DNA of 7,137 nucleotides, from positions 1 through 7,137 of the forward strand of contig CAWVSY010000092.1 of assembly GCA_963933055.1 (NCBI GenBank), read 5' to 3'. This document shows, piece by piece, positions 1-6,607 of the stretch. The DNA comes from Oleispira sp963933055 (lineage in GTDB: Bacteria > Pseudomonadota > Gammaproteobacteria > Pseudomonadales > Oceanobacteraceae). How positions within the stretch are numbered: the stretch's first letter is position 1; the number at the start of each line of letters is the position of its first letter. Made by a program: the position numbers and the translations under genes. The notes beneath the pieces were generated by a model, which saw nothing but the letters and a program-made list of their open reading frames with translations, ran no database searches and was not told where the DNA came from.

Positions 1-42
1 GCCAGTTTTGTTATTACCAGCTTCGGGACGATCAAAGAACAA
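1..42 (-). CDS. hflX: HflX, ribosome-associated GTPase (N-terminal 14 codons only)
   Basis: This is the 5' end of a minus-strand gene that runs off the left edge. The frame stays open from a TTG at 42..40 to position 1 and reads (M/L)FFDRPEAGNNKTG. That matches the usual HflX start (MFxR or MFFER followed by an acidic/Gly stretch), and the place directly downstream of hfq is the standard one for hflX. HflX family members bind the 50S subunit and split stalled ribosomes under stress, but none of the GTPase motifs are inside the window. An in-frame TAG at 54..52 excludes any start further upstream, and no ATG or GTG lies between it and the TTG, so TTG is the best start. A Shine-Dalgarno-like TTAGG (55..51) sits 8 nt before it. 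The identification rests on 14 residues plus synteny. Confidence 0.75.
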   Translation of the reverse strand, partial: MFFDRPEAGNNKTG

Positions 43-77
43 TAGAAATACCTAAATGAGTAGAAAAGTATTAATTA

Positions 78-116
78 AAGTACGCTGCCCACAAACATCA
101 TGGGCAGCAAATACTT
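78..116 (-). terminator. Stem-loop in the hfq-hflX spacer, possible attenuator or processing site
   Basis: GCTGCCCA (84-91) and TGGGCAGC (101-108) form a perfect 8-bp GC-rich stem around a 9-nt loop. AAGTA (78-82) and TACTT (112-116) extend it across a small internal loop. On the minus strand it begins 12 nt after the hfq stop and is followed by a T-rich but interrupted tract (TACTTTAATTAATACTTTTC). It is not a canonical rho-independent terminator because no uninterrupted U-run follows directly. A partial terminator, an mRNA 3'-end stabiliser or a processing site would each fit. The stem is seen; the role is inferred. Confidence 0.35.
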
Positions 117-127
117 ATAACTAACTT

Positions 128-370
128 TTATTCAGCTTCGTCTTCGTTGGTTTCTACCTGCAGACGAACCGGACGGCTAGGAACTACCGTTGAAATCGCG
201 TGCTTGTAGACCATCTGACTCACTGTATTTTTCAATACAATAACGAACTGATCAAACGATTCAACCTGACCTTGCAGTTTGATGCCGTTGACCAAAAATA
301 TGGATACTGGAATGCGCTCTTTACGTAATGCATTCAAGTAAGGGTCTTGTAGAGAATGCCCTTTTGACAT
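128..370 (-). CDS. hfq: RNA chaperone Hfq
   Basis: Hfq is a hexameric Sm-like RNA chaperone that pairs small RNAs with mRNAs and also binds mRNA leaders. The 80-residue protein carries the whole conserved core: the N-terminal SLQDPYLNAL (6-15), rim residues R16, K17 and R19, the Sm1 region NGIKLQGQVESFDQF (28-42) with Q8, Q41 and F42 of the uridine-binding proximal face, and the Sm2 signature YKHAIS (55-60) with K56 and H57. After SRPVRL (65-70) only about ten residues remain, ending in the acidic NEDEAE. The E. coli protein is 102 residues long, so this C-terminal tail is very short. The ATG at 370 is preceded by a strong AAGGAG (382..377) 6 nt away. The gene lies between miaA and hflX, 272 nt after miaA, with its own candidate promoter and a structured leader. 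Confidence 0.98.
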   Translation of the reverse strand: MSKGHSLQDPYLNALRKERIPVSIFLVNGIKLQGQVESFDQFVIVLKNTVSQMVYKHAISTVVPSRPVRLQVETNEDEAE

Positions 371-371
371 G

Positions 372-389
372 TTCTTCTCCTTCGAAGAA
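372..389 (-). promoter_or_regulatory. hfq ribosome binding site displayed in a small hairpin loop
   Basis: On the minus strand TTCTTC (389..384) and GAAGAA (377..372) are perfect complements separated by the 6-nt loop GAAGGA. The Shine-Dalgarno AAGGAG (382..377) lies mostly in this loop, 6 nt before the hfq ATG. The stem is A/U-rich and weak, so it may present the ribosome binding site or be controlled by a bound protein. The complementarity is seen; a regulatory role is inferred. Confidence 0.4.
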
Positions 390-393
390 TTTG

Positions 394-412
394 CTGTCCA
401 ATATACGGACAG
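394..412 (-). promoter_or_regulatory. Stem-loop in the hfq leader
   Basis: CTGTCC (412..407, minus strand) and GGACAG (399..394) form a 6-bp stem with a 7-nt loop, 11 nt upstream of the hfq Shine-Dalgarno. A U-rich unstructured stretch (about 432..415) precedes it. U-rich tracts next to a hairpin are typical Hfq ligands, and Hfq is known to repress its own translation in E. coli, so an autoregulatory site is plausible. Nothing in the sequence proves it. Confidence 0.3.
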
Positions 413-438
413 TCAGAAATAAAATAATTAAAACCCCG

Positions 439-480
439 TGTTGATATAATTATCTAATAAATTAAATATTTATATCAACA
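439..480. repeat. 11-bp inverted repeat overlapping the hfq promoter
   Basis: TGTTGATATAA (439-449) is the exact reverse complement of TTATATCAACA (470-480). The arms are 20 nt apart, about 31 bp centre to centre. One arm covers the proposed -35 of hfq, the other the end of the -10 and the start-site region. This geometry would suit an operator bound on one helix face. In a transcript reading through from miaA it could also fold as an AT-rich hairpin. The repeat is seen; the role is inferred. Confidence 0.5.
449..478 (-). promoter_or_regulatory. Candidate sigma70-type promoter for hfq
   Basis: On the minus strand TTGATA (478..473, 5 of 6 to the -35 consensus) is followed after 18 nt by GATAAT (454..449, 5 of 6 to the -10 consensus). 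Initiation would fall near 442, giving an hfq leader of about 70 nt. The surrounding DNA is very AT-rich (10 G/C in 421-480), which makes chance matches more likely. It would let hfq be transcribed separately from the upstream genes, as happens in E. coli. Confidence 0.5.
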
Positions 481-532
481 GCCTCTTTAAATAATTCAAG
501 ACGAGCGCTAAATCGCAAATTGGTTAGACTAA

Positions 533-579
533 TAACCGTATTATTGACTAAATTGTAGCCAATAATACAAATGCGGTTA
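533..579. repeat. Long imperfect hairpin in the miaA-hfq spacer
   Basis: Three nested complementary blocks form a near-continuous stem. TAACCG (533-538) pairs with CGGTTA (574-579), TATTATTG (539-546) with CAATAATA (560-567), and CTA (548-550) with TAG (556-558), closing a 5-nt loop. There is one A/C mismatch (547/559) and a 6-nt bulge (568-573). A second GGTTA at 522-526 can compete for the TAACC segment (533-537), giving an alternative short hairpin at 522-537. A T-run borders it on the upstream side in the minus direction (584..579), so it does not look like a terminator for either strand. Its function is unknown. Confidence 0.5.
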
Positions 580-642
580 AAAAACGTACGAAAAGTGCGA
601 GCAAAAGCTCTACTTAATAGACTGTTAGTTAAATATGGCGCT

Positions 643-1578
643 CTATCGAAGTATTTTCAAGGCACTTTGCAGAAGATTTGGATCTTCTGTATCGAGCCAA
701 TGTAAATCCGGCCAACTTCTTAGCCAAGTAATCTGTCTTTTTGCTAATTGTCGCGTAGCAATAATGCCGCGTTCGACCATTTCATCGTAGTCGATTTCAC
801 CTTTCAAATACTGCCATACTTGGCGATAACCAACACAACGAATGGATGGCAATTCTTCATGCAAGTCATCTCGAGCAAACAGCGTTTTCACTTCTTCCAC
901 AAAGCCCTGTTTCATCATTATTTGATAACGTTGAGCGATGCGCTTATGCAAGGTTTTGCGCTCTTTCGGCATAACAGCAAAACTTATGACATCGTAAGGT
1001 AGCGGTTGTTCATCTTGCTCAGCCCAAAACTGAGTCAAGGTTTTGCCGCTGACTTCAAATACCTCTAATGCTCGCTGAATTCTTTGGGAATCCATCGGTT
1101 TTAAACGCTCAGCAGAAACAGGATCAACTTGTGCTAATTTGGCGTGCATGTGTGGCCAGCCAAATTCTTCACCTTCTGCCAGCAAGCGTTGACGAATGTC
1201 TTCATCAGCGGTCGGCAGCTTAGCGGCGCCATCCCGCAGAAATTTGAAATACATCATAGTGCCACCCACTAACAATGGCACCTTGCCTTTGGCCGTAATA
1301 TCGGCCATTTCACGCAGCGCATCTTCACGAAACGTGGCTGCCGAGTATGCTTCGGCTGGATCAATAAGATCAATCAAGCGATGAGGTGCGCGCGCTTGCA
1401 GCTCGGCATCGGGTTTCGCTGTACCAATGTCCATCCCCTTATAAACCAAGGCAGAATCAACACTGATGATTTCACAATTATAGTTTTCGACCAATTCAAT
1501 CGCTAACGCTGTTTTTCCGGATGCCGTTGGCCCCATAAGAAAAATAGCCTGTGGAAAAGATGTTTCTGGAGAAGACAC
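643..1578 (-). CDS. miaA: tRNA dimethylallyltransferase MiaA
   Basis: MiaA transfers the dimethylallyl group of DMAPP to N6 of A37 in tRNAs reading codons that start with U, the first step towards ms2i6A. The 311-residue length is normal for the family. Visible motifs are the P-loop GPTASGKT (16-23), the block SVDSALVYKGMDIGTAKP (39-56) containing the likely catalytic D41, the APHRLIDLIDP segment (64-74), GGTMMYF (105-111), DSQRIQRALEV (163-173), SIRCVGYRQ (245-253) and the basic C-terminal TRQLAKRQITWLR (275-287). The start is a GTG at 1578..1576, directly after the mutL TAA with no spacer. A GAGG Shine-Dalgarno 7 nt upstream lies inside the last mutL codons. This arrangement suggests translational coupling to mutL. 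No ATG occurs before M15 at the P-loop, so GTG is well supported. Confidence 0.97.
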   Translation of the reverse strand: MSSPETSFPQAIFLMGPTASGKTALAIELVENYNCEIISVDSALVYKGMDIGTAKPDAELQARAPHRLIDLIDPAEAYSAATFREDALREMADITAKGKVPLLVGGTMMYFKFLRDGAAKLPTADEDIRQRLLAEGEEFGWPHMHAKLAQVDPVSAERLKPMDSQRIQRALEVFEVSGKTLTQFWAEQDEQPLPYDVISFAVMPKERKTLHKRIAQRYQIMMKQGFVEEVKTLFARDDLHEELPSIRCVGYRQVWQYLKGEIDYDEMVERGIIATRQLAKRQITWLRSWPDLHWLDTEDPNLLQSALKILR

Positions 1579-3546
1579 TTAACGACCTCGTAAAAATAAT
1601 TTATCTAGATCCGACATACTCATCTGAGTCCACGTCGGGCGGCCATGATTGCATTGGCCACTGCGCTCGGTATCTTCCATATCACGTAATAAACCGTTCA
1701 TTTCTGGCAAGGTGAGCTTGCGATTGGCGCGCACACTACCATGACAGGCCATGGTGCCCAATATTTCATTACGATGGGCTTGAATTCGATCAGAGCTTCC
1801 GTGCTGCATTAAGTCGGCCAGCATATCCGTCACCAGACGCTCAACTTCAGCTTGCTGCAAAATCACAGGAATCTGACGAATCATAATTGACTCCGGTGCA
1901 GCTCGCTGCAATACCACACCAAAACGTGCGAACTCTTCAGCAAACTGCTCAGCCGCATCCGCTTCGCCCTCAGAGACACTCAAGGTGATCGGTACGAGTA
2001 ACGGCTGACTTTGAACACTCTGATTATCTACCGCAATTTTTAGACGCTCATACGTAATACGTTCATGAGCCGCATGCATATCAACAACAACAAGACCATG
2101 AGCATTTTGCGAAAGAATATAAATGCCATGTAATTGAGCAACCGCAAAACCTAATGGCGGTACGTCGCTATCCATCGGTGCGTTTATGGACACATGAGTT
2201 ATTTCACCGGTTTCTGGATCAATGCGCTCTTCAACATTCAATGGCTGCGCTAACGACTGGTAAGCATTAAGGTGCTCTTGCACACCCGAGCTATTGAGTT
2301 GATTGCTTGTTTGGCCAAACTGTTGATTGGATAACGCCTGACCCGATAAAGGATCACGGCCTGGCAATAAGCTCATCCGCTCTTGCCCCGCAAATTCACC
2401 CGCCTGAATGCCAGTGACCGGCTGCTGACTATTGGCCATCAAAGCTGGCGATGTTAAGCCCGATGCGCTCACAGCGGCATCATCATTCAATACCCCCGAG
2501 CCTTGTAGACTGGTTGGCGCTACTTGATTATCAGGGCGTACATCCGCTAAGGCTTTGTGTAAGGTTCTAAATAAATAATCATGCACCAAACGACCATCAC
2601 GAAAACGGACTTCGTGTTTTGTTGGGTGTACGTTTACATCTACCAGCGCAGGATCAACGCTTAGATACAATACAAATGCAGGCTGTCGACCATGATAAAG
2701 TACATCACGATACGCTTGCTTAATCGCATGGGCGACCAAGCGATCTCGAACGACGCGGCCATTCACAAAAAAGTATTGCATGTCGGCTTGGCTACGAGAA
2801 AACGTTGGCAAACCAACCCAGCCCGTTAAGCCTAAACCTGCGGCTTCAGCATCCACATGCAAAGCCGCATCAATAAACTTGGTTCCCAATAAAGCTGCGA
2901 CGCGCTTTTCTTTATCGATATGACGAATCGCTGGGCGTAGAGAATGAATCACTTTTTGATTATGACGCAGGCTAAAGGCAACATCGTAACGGCTTAACGC
3001 TAAGCGCTTAAAATACTCATCAACGTGATTAAACTCGGTTTTTTCGGTGCGTAAAAATTTGCGCCTTGCCGGAGTATTAAAGAACAAATCTCGAACTTCG
3101 AGTGTTGTGCCTTTAGGATGCGCGGCAGGTTTGACGGTGGCCGCCATTTCTCGGCCTTCGACCTCAACCTGCCATGCTTGCTCAGGTTGATCATCTGCCG
3201 CGGTTGCTGATGTTAATGTGAGGCGAGAAACCGAGCTGATAGACGCAAGTGCTTCCCCACGAAAACCTAAGCTGTGCACCGCTTCCAAATCATCCAAGGT
3301 TGTAATTTTACTGGTCGCATGACGACTCAACGCTAAGGGCAAATCGTCTTTCGGAATGCCATGGCCATCATCACGAATGCGCAATAACTTAATACCACCT
3401 TGCTCAACGTCAATTTCAATACGCTGAGCACCCGCATCTAAAGAATTCTCAACTAACTCTTTAATAATATTGGCTGGTCGTTCGACCACTTCGCCCGCCG
3501 CAATTTGGTTCGCTAAGCGCGGTGATAATAAGTGAATTCTTTTCAT
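1579..3546 (-). CDS. mutL: DNA mismatch repair protein MutL, endonuclease-type
   Basis: MutL couples mismatch recognition by MutS to strand incision. The N-terminal GHKL ATPase is complete: ELVENSLDAGA (30-40) with E30 and N34, DDGHGI (59-64), RHATSKI (75-81) and LGFRGEAL (93-100), followed by FFNTPARRKFLR and the HPTKHEVRF segment. A Ser/Gln/Asn-rich linker covers roughly 340-450. The C-terminal dimerisation domain holds DMHAAHERITYE (489-500, the DQHAx2Ex4E endonuclease motif with Met for Gln), ACH (600-602), CNHGRP (632-637) and a terminal FLR (651-653), plus a clamp-binding-like QPLLVP (514-519). E. coli MutL lacks these endonuclease motifs, so this protein probably nicks DNA itself. The ATG at 3546 gives the family-typical N-terminus (IHLLSPRLANQIAAGEVVERPA) but has no clear Shine-Dalgarno. 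The gene is 53 nt after amiB and abuts miaA. Confidence 0.98.
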   Translation of the reverse strand: MKRIHLLSPRLANQIAAGEVVERPANIIKELVENSLDAGAQRIEIDVEQGGIKLLRIRDDGHGIPKDDLPLALSRHATSKITTLDDLEAVHSLGFRGEALASISSVSRLTLTSATAADDQPEQAWQVEVEGREMAATVKPAAHPKGTTLEVRDLFFNTPARRKFLRTEKTEFNHVDEYFKRLALSRYDVAFSLRHNQKVIHSLRPAIRHIDKEKRVAALLGTKFIDAALHVDAEAAGLGLTGWVGLPTFSRSQADMQYFFVNGRVVRDRLVAHAIKQAYRDVLYHGRQPAFVLYLSVDPALVDVNVHPTKHEVRFRDGRLVHDYLFRTLHKALADVRPDNQVAPTSLQGSGVLNDDAAVSASGLTSPALMANSQQPVTGIQAGEFAGQERMSLLPGRDPLSGQALSNQQFGQTSNQLNSSGVQEHLNAYQSLAQPLNVEERIDPETGEITHVSINAPMDSDVPPLGFAVAQLHGIYILSQNAHGLVVVDMHAAHERITYERLKIAVDNQSVQSQPLLVPITLSVSEGEADAAEQFAEEFARFGVVLQRAAPESIMIRQIPVILQQAEVERLVTDMLADLMQHGSSDRIQAHRNEILGTMACHGSVRANRKLTLPEMNGLLRDMEDTERSGQCNHGRPTWTQMSMSDLDKLFLRGR

Positions 3547-3599
3547 AAGGCTTTAACAACACAAATTTCTGAATGGATAACAACGATGGCGCTATACAC

Positions 3600-4982
3600 C
3601 TAACTGGCAGGCAGTGTTATACGCTGCCCAACTTGAATACGATTATTTTTAATGCCATTTAAACGGCGTATATCGCTCACGGATACATTATGCCTTTTCG
3701 CAATATGAGAAAGGGTATCGCCGCGTTTGATGGTATATTTTTTAACGGTGCCTGCGCTGTAATTACGAGTATTTGCAGCACTTGCAACCGTGCTACTGCC
3801 ACCGTGTTTTTTCCAAGCGATGTAACTGCCTTCTGGTGGCTCTTCATTAAAATACTCCGTTAGCCCAAGGAATATTTCTTTCGCCATCTTTTTTTGATAT
3901 CGCGATGTGGCTAATTTTTTGGCTTCACCCGGATTAGAAATAAAGCCTGTTTCGATTAACAGTGCAGGAATATCAGGGGCTTTTAAAACCATAAATGCAG
4001 CTTCACCCACCTGTTTTTTATGCAGACGAGAAATGGTATCCATACGCTTCAGAATAGACTTACCGACCGCTAAGCTTGAGCCGCGTGTTGCGGTCATCGA
4101 TAAATCCAATAGCGTCATTGCAACGTGGTCGTCTTTGTCGCCCAAGCTGACCCCTCCCACTAAATCGGCTTCGTTCTCTTTGTCCGCTAAATAACGCGCC
4201 TCTTCACTTGAAGCTCCACGCTCAGATAAAACAAAGACAGAACTACCATGAGCTTGCGAGTTTCTAAAAGCATCGGCATGAATTGAAATAAATAAATCCG
4301 CATTGGCATCGCGGGCTTTGCGTGTACGTTCGCGCAAAGGAATATAATAATCTCCAGTACGGGTTAAGTACGGTTTATAGCCAGGCTCTTCTTTTAATAA
4401 GCGCGCGAGTTCTTTGGCGATTTTTAATACCACTACTTTTTCTTTGGTGCGTCGATAGCCGACAGCGCCAGGATCTTCGCCACCATGACCCGCGTCAATC
4501 GCAACAATGATGTCACGTTTATTGTGCTTAATTTTGTCGGCAACGGTTTTCACGACTACCACAGGTTCGACAATTTGAGGGTTCTTTTCAACCAGGTCAA
4601 CGACCAAGCGATGATGAGGATAAGTGCTATTGGGGGCTAAGACTTTGCTTTTAGGATCGACATCTTCACGCAGCTGAAATACCATGCGTAAATCTTTATT
4701 ACTGCGCTTACCCGTGCGCAAATCAACGAGTAAGGTACTGGCTAAATCAACCTCTGAAATATTGGGTTTAAATTTAGCGTCGTCAGAAAGATCGATGACA
4801 ATACGATAAGGATTTCTTAAGGTAAAAATTTTGTGTTGGTGTGGTTTTGATAAATCAAATACCAGTCGAGTATGAGCAGGTGACTGCCAAACTCGCACAC
4901 CGTCCACATCTGCTTTTACCGTGCTTGCGATAGCAAACAGCGTAAAAGCCAATATGATTTTTGTTATCTGTTTTATTATCAT
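3600..4982 (-). CDS. amiB: Periplasmic N-acetylmuramoyl-L-alanine amidase AmiB (AMIN-amidase_3-LysM)
   Basis: AmiB cleaves the amide bond between MurNAc and the stem peptide and splits septal peptidoglycan during division. An N-terminal signal peptide (basic residues, hydrophobic stretch about 8-20, likely cleavage after VKA at 24) sends it to the periplasm. An AMIN domain (about 25-130) that targets the septum follows, then an amidase_3 domain (about 157-378). Expected zinc ligands are H166 in DAGHGG, E181 and H235 in SIHADA, with catalytic E344 in IETGF. The helical insertion at about 255-325 matches the autoinhibitory segment of amidases activated by EnvC/NlpD-type LytM proteins. A single LysM (about 414-458) ends the 460-residue protein; E. 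coli AmiB lacks it, while homologues in Pseudomonas and Vibrio carry LysM. The ATG at 4982 has only a poor Shine-Dalgarno, and an in-frame TGA (5003..5001) rules out an upstream start. Confidence 0.97.
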   Translation of the reverse strand: MIIKQITKIILAFTLFAIASTVKADVDGVRVWQSPAHTRLVFDLSKPHQHKIFTLRNPYRIVIDLSDDAKFKPNISEVDLASTLLVDLRTGKRSNKDLRMVFQLREDVDPKSKVLAPNSTYPHHRLVVDLVEKNPQIVEPVVVVKTVADKIKHNKRDIIVAIDAGHGGEDPGAVGYRRTKEKVVVLKIAKELARLLKEEPGYKPYLTRTGDYYIPLRERTRKARDANADLFISIHADAFRNSQAHGSSVFVLSERGASSEEARYLADKENEADLVGGVSLGDKDDHVAMTLLDLSMTATRGSSLAVGKSILKRMDTISRLHKKQVGEAAFMVLKAPDIPALLIETGFISNPGEAKKLATSRYQKKMAKEIFLGLTEYFNEEPPEGSYIAWKKHGGSSTVASAANTRNYSAGTVKKYTIKRGDTLSHIAKRHNVSVSDIRRLNGIKNNRIQVGQRITLPAS

Positions 4983-5073
4983 ACTTTTTATAAATACTTC
5001 TCAAAATAAATACACGAAATAGCAAATCAATTTATTGCTGGGTGTTCATTCGACCATCACGATTTTCTGTAAA

Positions 5074-5574
5074 CTATTCACACACTAATTGGCTTAAACG
5101 CTCGCACCAATTTTGACCTTTTTCTGTACCGGCCTGCCACGTTAATCGACGACCGTCAGGAATATCAATAATCGATAATACAAGATCTGCTATCGGTAAA
5201 AAACCTAAGCCCTTATCGGCCCACTCCATCAAACACAAATGCCCACCTTCAAGGTAATCACGAATGCCCATAAATTCTAATTCTTCAGGATCAGCAACGC
5301 GATAAAGATCAAAGTGGCACACCGTTAATGGTGCCGTTTGATCGGTTTTTAGAGTCGCAAGCACATCATAAGTTTCAACCAAGGTATAAGTTGGACTTTT
5401 AACCGCTCCCACATGACCAAATCCACGCATCAAACCACGACTAAAGGTTGTTTTACCCGCGCCCAAATCACCTTCTAAAAATATAAGCCCGCCGTCAATC
5501 GCTGCATTGGCAAATACGGAAGCGCATTGACCTGCAAAGGCCATCATTTTATCTTCACCCATCAAATCAATCAT
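5074..5574 (-). CDS. tsaE: tRNA t6A37 biosynthesis ATPase TsaE
   Basis: TsaE (formerly YjeE) is the small ATPase that, with TsaB, TsaC and TsaD, makes threonylcarbamoyl-adenosine at A37 of ANN-reading tRNAs. The 166-residue protein has the Walker A GDLGAGKT (35-42), the conserved SPTYTLVETY (60-69), the HFDLYR block (87-92) and MEWADKG (116-122), all hallmarks of the family. The ATG at 5574 lies within the end of nnrD, so the two reading frames overlap by 8 nt (ATGATTGA), indicating translational coupling. A weak AGG lies 8 nt before the start, inside nnrD. In-frame ATG codons at residues 5 and 10 could be alternative starts. A 91-nt AT-rich spacer without a convincing promoter or terminator separates it from amiB. 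Confidence 0.96.
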   Translation of the reverse strand: MIDLMGEDKMMAFAGQCASVFANAAIDGGLIFLEGDLGAGKTTFSRGLMRGFGHVGAVKSPTYTLVETYDVLATLKTDQTAPLTVCHFDLYRVADPEELEFMGIRDYLEGGHLCLMEWADKGLGFLPIADLVLSIIDIPDGRRLTWQAGTEKGQNWCERLSQLVCE

Positions 5575-6544
5575 TTACTGTACCTGAATCTTCCATCACG
5601 TGATGTGTTTGAATCACACGACGGATATGAGGTAATAAATCCGTCGCTAATAAACCAATTTCACCTGTAATACTCGCTTCATCGGCTGCTTTACTATGCA
5701 CGCAGCAGGCAAGCTTTGCCGCGGCCAAAGGTGACAAACCCAACATCATAAATTGCGCTAATACAGAACCAGTAACGCCTGCAAGAATGTCTCCCATTCC
5801 GCCAGAAGCCATACCTGGATTACCATCAAGGCAGCGATAGATTTGTAATTCGCCTCGGCTATTGTTACCCGCAATCAAACTGTGCTGACCTTTTAGAATG
5901 ACACAGCAAGCAAATTTTTCGACTAAGGCTTGCACTGCGGCAATTCGATCAGCCTGAACCTCTGCGGTACTGATATTTAATAAACGTCCAGCTTCTGCAG
6001 GATGAGGGGTAATAATCACGGCATGCGCTGAAAAATCAATCTGAGAACCGGTAATCATCGGTTTCGCAGCCAGTAAATTCAAACCATCAGCATCCAATAC
6101 TATGCCGCGAGCCGTGGTTGAGGATTGCAGCGTCTGGAAGACCGTTTGCAATAACAACTGACCAAATGCGTGCTTTCCTAAACCAGGGCCAACCACCAGC
6201 ACTTTATCCTGATTAGGCTCACCGTCGATAAAAGGAACAAGCTCTAAACCCGAATTAATACCTGCAACCATTATTTCAGGACAGCGACTAATATACGCAC
6301 CGATATGCTCTGGTCGTGTAGTGCATCCAACCAAGCCTGCGCCACTGACTAATGCCGCTTGCGAAGCCATTAGAGCAGCACCCGCATAACCATGATCACC
6401 CCCAATCACTTGCACATGACCATGGTTGCCTTTATGGCTATCCAATGCGCGCGCAGGTAATAACTGATCATGTTGCTGCAATAATTGCCAACTTATATCG
6501 CTAATCTTCTGGTTTGCCATGCGGTTTGTAAGAGGTAATGTCAT
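5567..6544 (-). CDS. nnrD: ADP/ATP-dependent (S)-NAD(P)H-hydrate dehydratase, stand-alone NnrD-type
   Basis: This enzyme uses a nucleotide to dehydrate (S)-NADHX and (S)-NADPHX back to NADH and NADPH, repairing cofactors damaged by heat or GAPDH side reactions. The ribokinase-like dehydratase domain is complete: SHKGNHGHVQVIGGD (36-50), VVGPGLG (117-123), DADGLNLLA (151-159), TPHPAEAGRLL (179-189), ILKGQHSLI (216-224) and NPGMASGGMGDILAG (242-256) with the likely catalytic D252. The protein is only 325 residues. E. coli Nnr (YjeF) is about 515 and carries an N-terminal NAD(P)HX epimerase domain that is absent here, with only about 30 residues preceding the dehydratase domain. There is no room for an epimerase between this start and queG. 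The ATG at 6544 follows an in-frame TAG and has a weak, distant AGG. A TATAAT lies just upstream. Confidence 0.95.
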   Translation of the reverse strand: MTLPLTNRMANQKISDISWQLLQQHDQLLPARALDSHKGNHGHVQVIGGDHGYAGAALMASQAALVSGAGLVGCTTRPEHIGAYISRCPEIMVAGINSGLELVPFIDGEPNQDKVLVVGPGLGKHAFGQLLLQTVFQTLQSSTTARGIVLDADGLNLLAAKPMITGSQIDFSAHAVIITPHPAEAGRLLNISTAEVQADRIAAVQALVEKFACCVILKGQHSLIAGNNSRGELQIYRCLDGNPGMASGGMGDILAGVTGSVLAQFMMLGLSPLAAAKLACCVHSKAADEASITGEIGLLATDLLPHIRRVIQTHHVMEDSGTVND

Positions 6545-6578
6545 TCTATGATGTATGCCTAAGCGTTTCTTTGGCAGA

Positions 6579-6607
6579 ATTATACGTCCTTGGTGTTAAG
6601 ATGGCGA
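6579..6607 (-). promoter_or_regulatory. Candidate promoter for the nnrD-tsaE-amiB-mutL-miaA series
   Basis: On the minus strand a perfect TATAAT (6584..6579) stands 17 nt downstream of TCGCCA (6607..6602, 4 of 6 to the -35 consensus). Initiation near 6572 would leave a leader of about 28 nt before the nnrD ATG. It is the only clear -10 match upstream of nnrD. It overlaps the divergent queG promoter. Confidence 0.55.

Noticed and set aside
399..404. A second hfq -10 candidate, TATATT, near 404..399 (minus strand)
   Set aside because: No -35-like hexamer is found at 16-18 nt, and it lies within the leader hairpin loop.
579..610. Possible miaA terminator: GAGC-TTTT-GCTC hairpin followed by a T-run (minus strand)
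   Set aside because: The stem is only 4 bp and the TTTTTT run begins 14 nt after it, so it is too weak and too distant for a rho-independent terminator.
748..1384. Two plus-strand open frames (748-1002 and 1196-1384) inside miaA
   Set aside because: They lie antisense to a strongly conserved gene, have no recognisable motifs and no promoter or ribosome binding site, so they are shadows of miaA.
3000..3194. Minus-strand open frame of 64 codons inside mutL
   Set aside because: It is an out-of-frame reading of the conserved ATPase region of mutL, with no family resemblance.
3547..3599. Regulatory element in the amiB-mutL spacer
   Set aside because: The 53 nt contain no convincing promoter, hairpin or Shine-Dalgarno.
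3907..4510. Plus-strand open frames (3907-4194 and 4322-4510) inside amiB
   Set aside because: They are antisense to the conserved amidase domain and carry no motifs of their own.
4983..5073. Promoter or terminator in the tsaE-amiB spacer
   Set aside because: TTTACA (5073..5068) is -35-like but has no acceptable -10 at proper spacing. The AGCAA/TTGCT hairpin (5021-5039) has only 5 bp. Nothing here can be supported.
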